The notes under the pieces were generated by a model. It was not told where the DNA came from and made no database searches. It worked only from the letters and a program-made list of their open reading frames with translations. A DNA stretch of 54,310 nucleotides. It comes from Pseudomonadota bacterium. Its GTDB lineage: Bacteria; Pseudomonadota; Gammaproteobacteria; Pseudomonadales; Moraxellaceae. Both the position numbers and the translations under genes were made by a program. Location of the stretch: NCBI GenBank assembly GCA_021833365.1, contig JAKBFV010000008.1:1-54310 (forward strand). Direction: 5' to 3'. Below are positions 53,271 through 54,310 of the stretch, one piece after another; the first letter of the stretch is position 1; every line of letters starts with the position of its first letter.

Positions 53271-54310
53271 TCAGCCGATGACGCGCTGCTGGACAAAGAG
53301 CGCATCGCTTTCGTGGTCACCGAGGTGCTCGAACTCGGCACGATCACGGCCCTGACGTTTGGCTCGATAAAGAGCAGCATCGGCCGACTCGAACAGGCGA
53401 CGCGGCCCGATATCGGCATCGGGGACATGGCAGGCGACACCGATGGAGATGGTGACACGCCCCTCCGGCGCTGCCGGGTGGACGATGGCCTGATCGCGTA
53501 CCGCTGCACAGAGCCTCTGCGCTTCCTGCAGAAAATCGTCAGCACGCGCCTGCGGCCACACCACGACGAATTCCTCGCCACCAAAACGCGCCACGATATC
53601 ACCTGGCCGCCGCGCTGCGCAGGCGATGATGTCGGCGATACGGCGCAGACACTGGTCACCGGCGATATGGCCGCAACTGTCGTTGTACTGCTTGAAATGA
53701 TCGACGTCGATGACCATGATGCCGAGCATCTGCCGGGCGCGGAAGCAGCGCCGCCACTCGGCATCATAGCGGTCCTCGAAACTGCGTCGGTTCTCCAGGT
53801 CGGTGAGCGGATCGCGCGTCGACAGCTCTTCAAGCCGCGCGTTCACCTCCTGCAACTGGCTGAAATGGTGGCGTGCCCGTTGCATTTCCTGGCGCATCAG
53901 CGTCTGTGCGCGCGCCATAAGATAGGCCGTCGAGGCGATCATGCAGGCACCGGCGATCATGCAGATATCATCGAAAAAAGCCTGCCGCAGCGGCTGCTCG
54001 TGCAAAATTCCGACAAAATTATGCAGCAGGAAAGTGAACGCCATCATCGGCCACATCCAGCGCAGACTCAACTGCATGAGTAAGGCGGTGAACATCCAAG
54101 ATAACAGAAGACCGACGAGGTAGACCTCATGCAAGGCCAGCGGCGCCAGCGCAGCCGCGTATTCGAGGGTCAGGACGGCGACGATGCTGAGCAGACACTG
54201 CAGGCGATCGAAGACTTCCTGGCGCCGCACATCACGGGCATAACGCCAAAGAGAAACCAGCAGGAGGGTGGCCACTGTGACGCGCAGAGCTGCGGCATAA
54301 CGTACGGCGC
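53271..54310 (-). CDS. Membrane diguanylate cyclase (GGDEF), 5' end outside window
   Basis: At least 345 aa; the frame is open to the right edge, so the start lies outside (a GTG at 54275 is internal). The N-terminal half has several membrane helices. A coiled coil (MQRARHHFSQLQEVNARLEEL) leads into a GGDEF domain with RFGGEEFVVVW and the I-site RPGD five residues earlier. It appears active. With the neighbouring cyclase it forms a likely two-gene unit making c-di-GMP; the sensory ligand is unknown. Confidence 0.85.
   Translation of the reverse strand, partial: AVRYAAALRVTVATLLLVSLWRYARDVRRQEVFDRLQCLLSIVAVLTLEYAAALAPLALHEVYLVGLLLSWMFTALLMQLSLRWMWPMMAFTFLLHNFVGILHEQPLRQAFFDDICMIAGACMIASTAYLMARAQTLMRQEMQRARHHFSQLQEVNARLEELSTRDPLTDLENRRSFEDRYDAEWRRCFRARQMLGIMVIDVDHFKQYNDSCGHIAGDQCLRRIADIIACAARRPGDIVARFGGEEFVVVWPQARADDFLQEAQRLCAAVRDQAIVHPAAPEGRVTISIGVACHVPDADIGPRRLFESADAALYRAKRQGRDRAEFEHLGDHESDALFVQQRVIG

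Overview
The window is a dense, high-GC stretch of a motile gammaproteobacterial chromosome. The evidence is the gene order: ruvCAB-ybgC-tolQRAB-pal-cpoB-queE-queC, the block yceD-rpmF-plsX-fabD ... fabG-acpP-fabF-pabC-mltG-tmk-holB-pilZ-ycfH, a PA3496-type protein, flagellins, and a proteobacterial 4.5S RNA. The genus cannot be named from sequence alone.

Layout. 1-7181: flagellar filament block, with two very long flagellins (the first cut by the window edge), flaG and an enlarged fliD. A sigma-54-like site precedes flagellin 2 and a good sigma-28 site precedes flaG-fliD. 7261-9338: dedA, then greB, sodB and a PA3496-family gene on the minus strand. 9517-22096: a long plus-strand run of aspS, yebC, ruvCAB, ybgC, tolQRAB, pal, cpoB, queE, queC, gcvR-like and bcp (tRNA charging, recombination, envelope constriction, queuosine precursor synthesis). 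22066-25878: galU, an AI-2E/PerM-family permease and tusA on minus, the periplasmic protease bepA on plus, and the SRP RNA on minus. 26018-31277: a patch of poorly known lipoproteins, a pentapeptide-repeat protein and an arginase. This patch is interrupted by a small mobile remnant (mqsRA toxin-antitoxin plus a broken resolvase) that sits between two nearly identical direct copies of host DNA.

31322-38085: tRNA-Val(CAC), a yejABEF-type peptide ABC importer, and fabI. 38096-51992: the fatty-acid/thymidylate cluster on minus. It is split between fabD and fabG by a roughly 4 kb module holding a GMC flavin oxidoreductase on minus and, on plus, a small beta-rich protein, a lipocalin/CrtC-like protein and an orphan PrlF antitoxin. 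No fabH lies in the cluster. 52016 to the end: two adjacent membrane diguanylate cyclases, the last cut by the window edge.

The features most worth following up are the duplication-flanked mqsRA cassette at 28107-30937, the oxidoreductase/lipocalin module inside the fab cluster, and the pair of giant flagellins built from an internally duplicated flagellin-IN unit. Most other genes are conserved housekeeping functions in familiar operons with short overlaps of the ATGA or GTGA kind.
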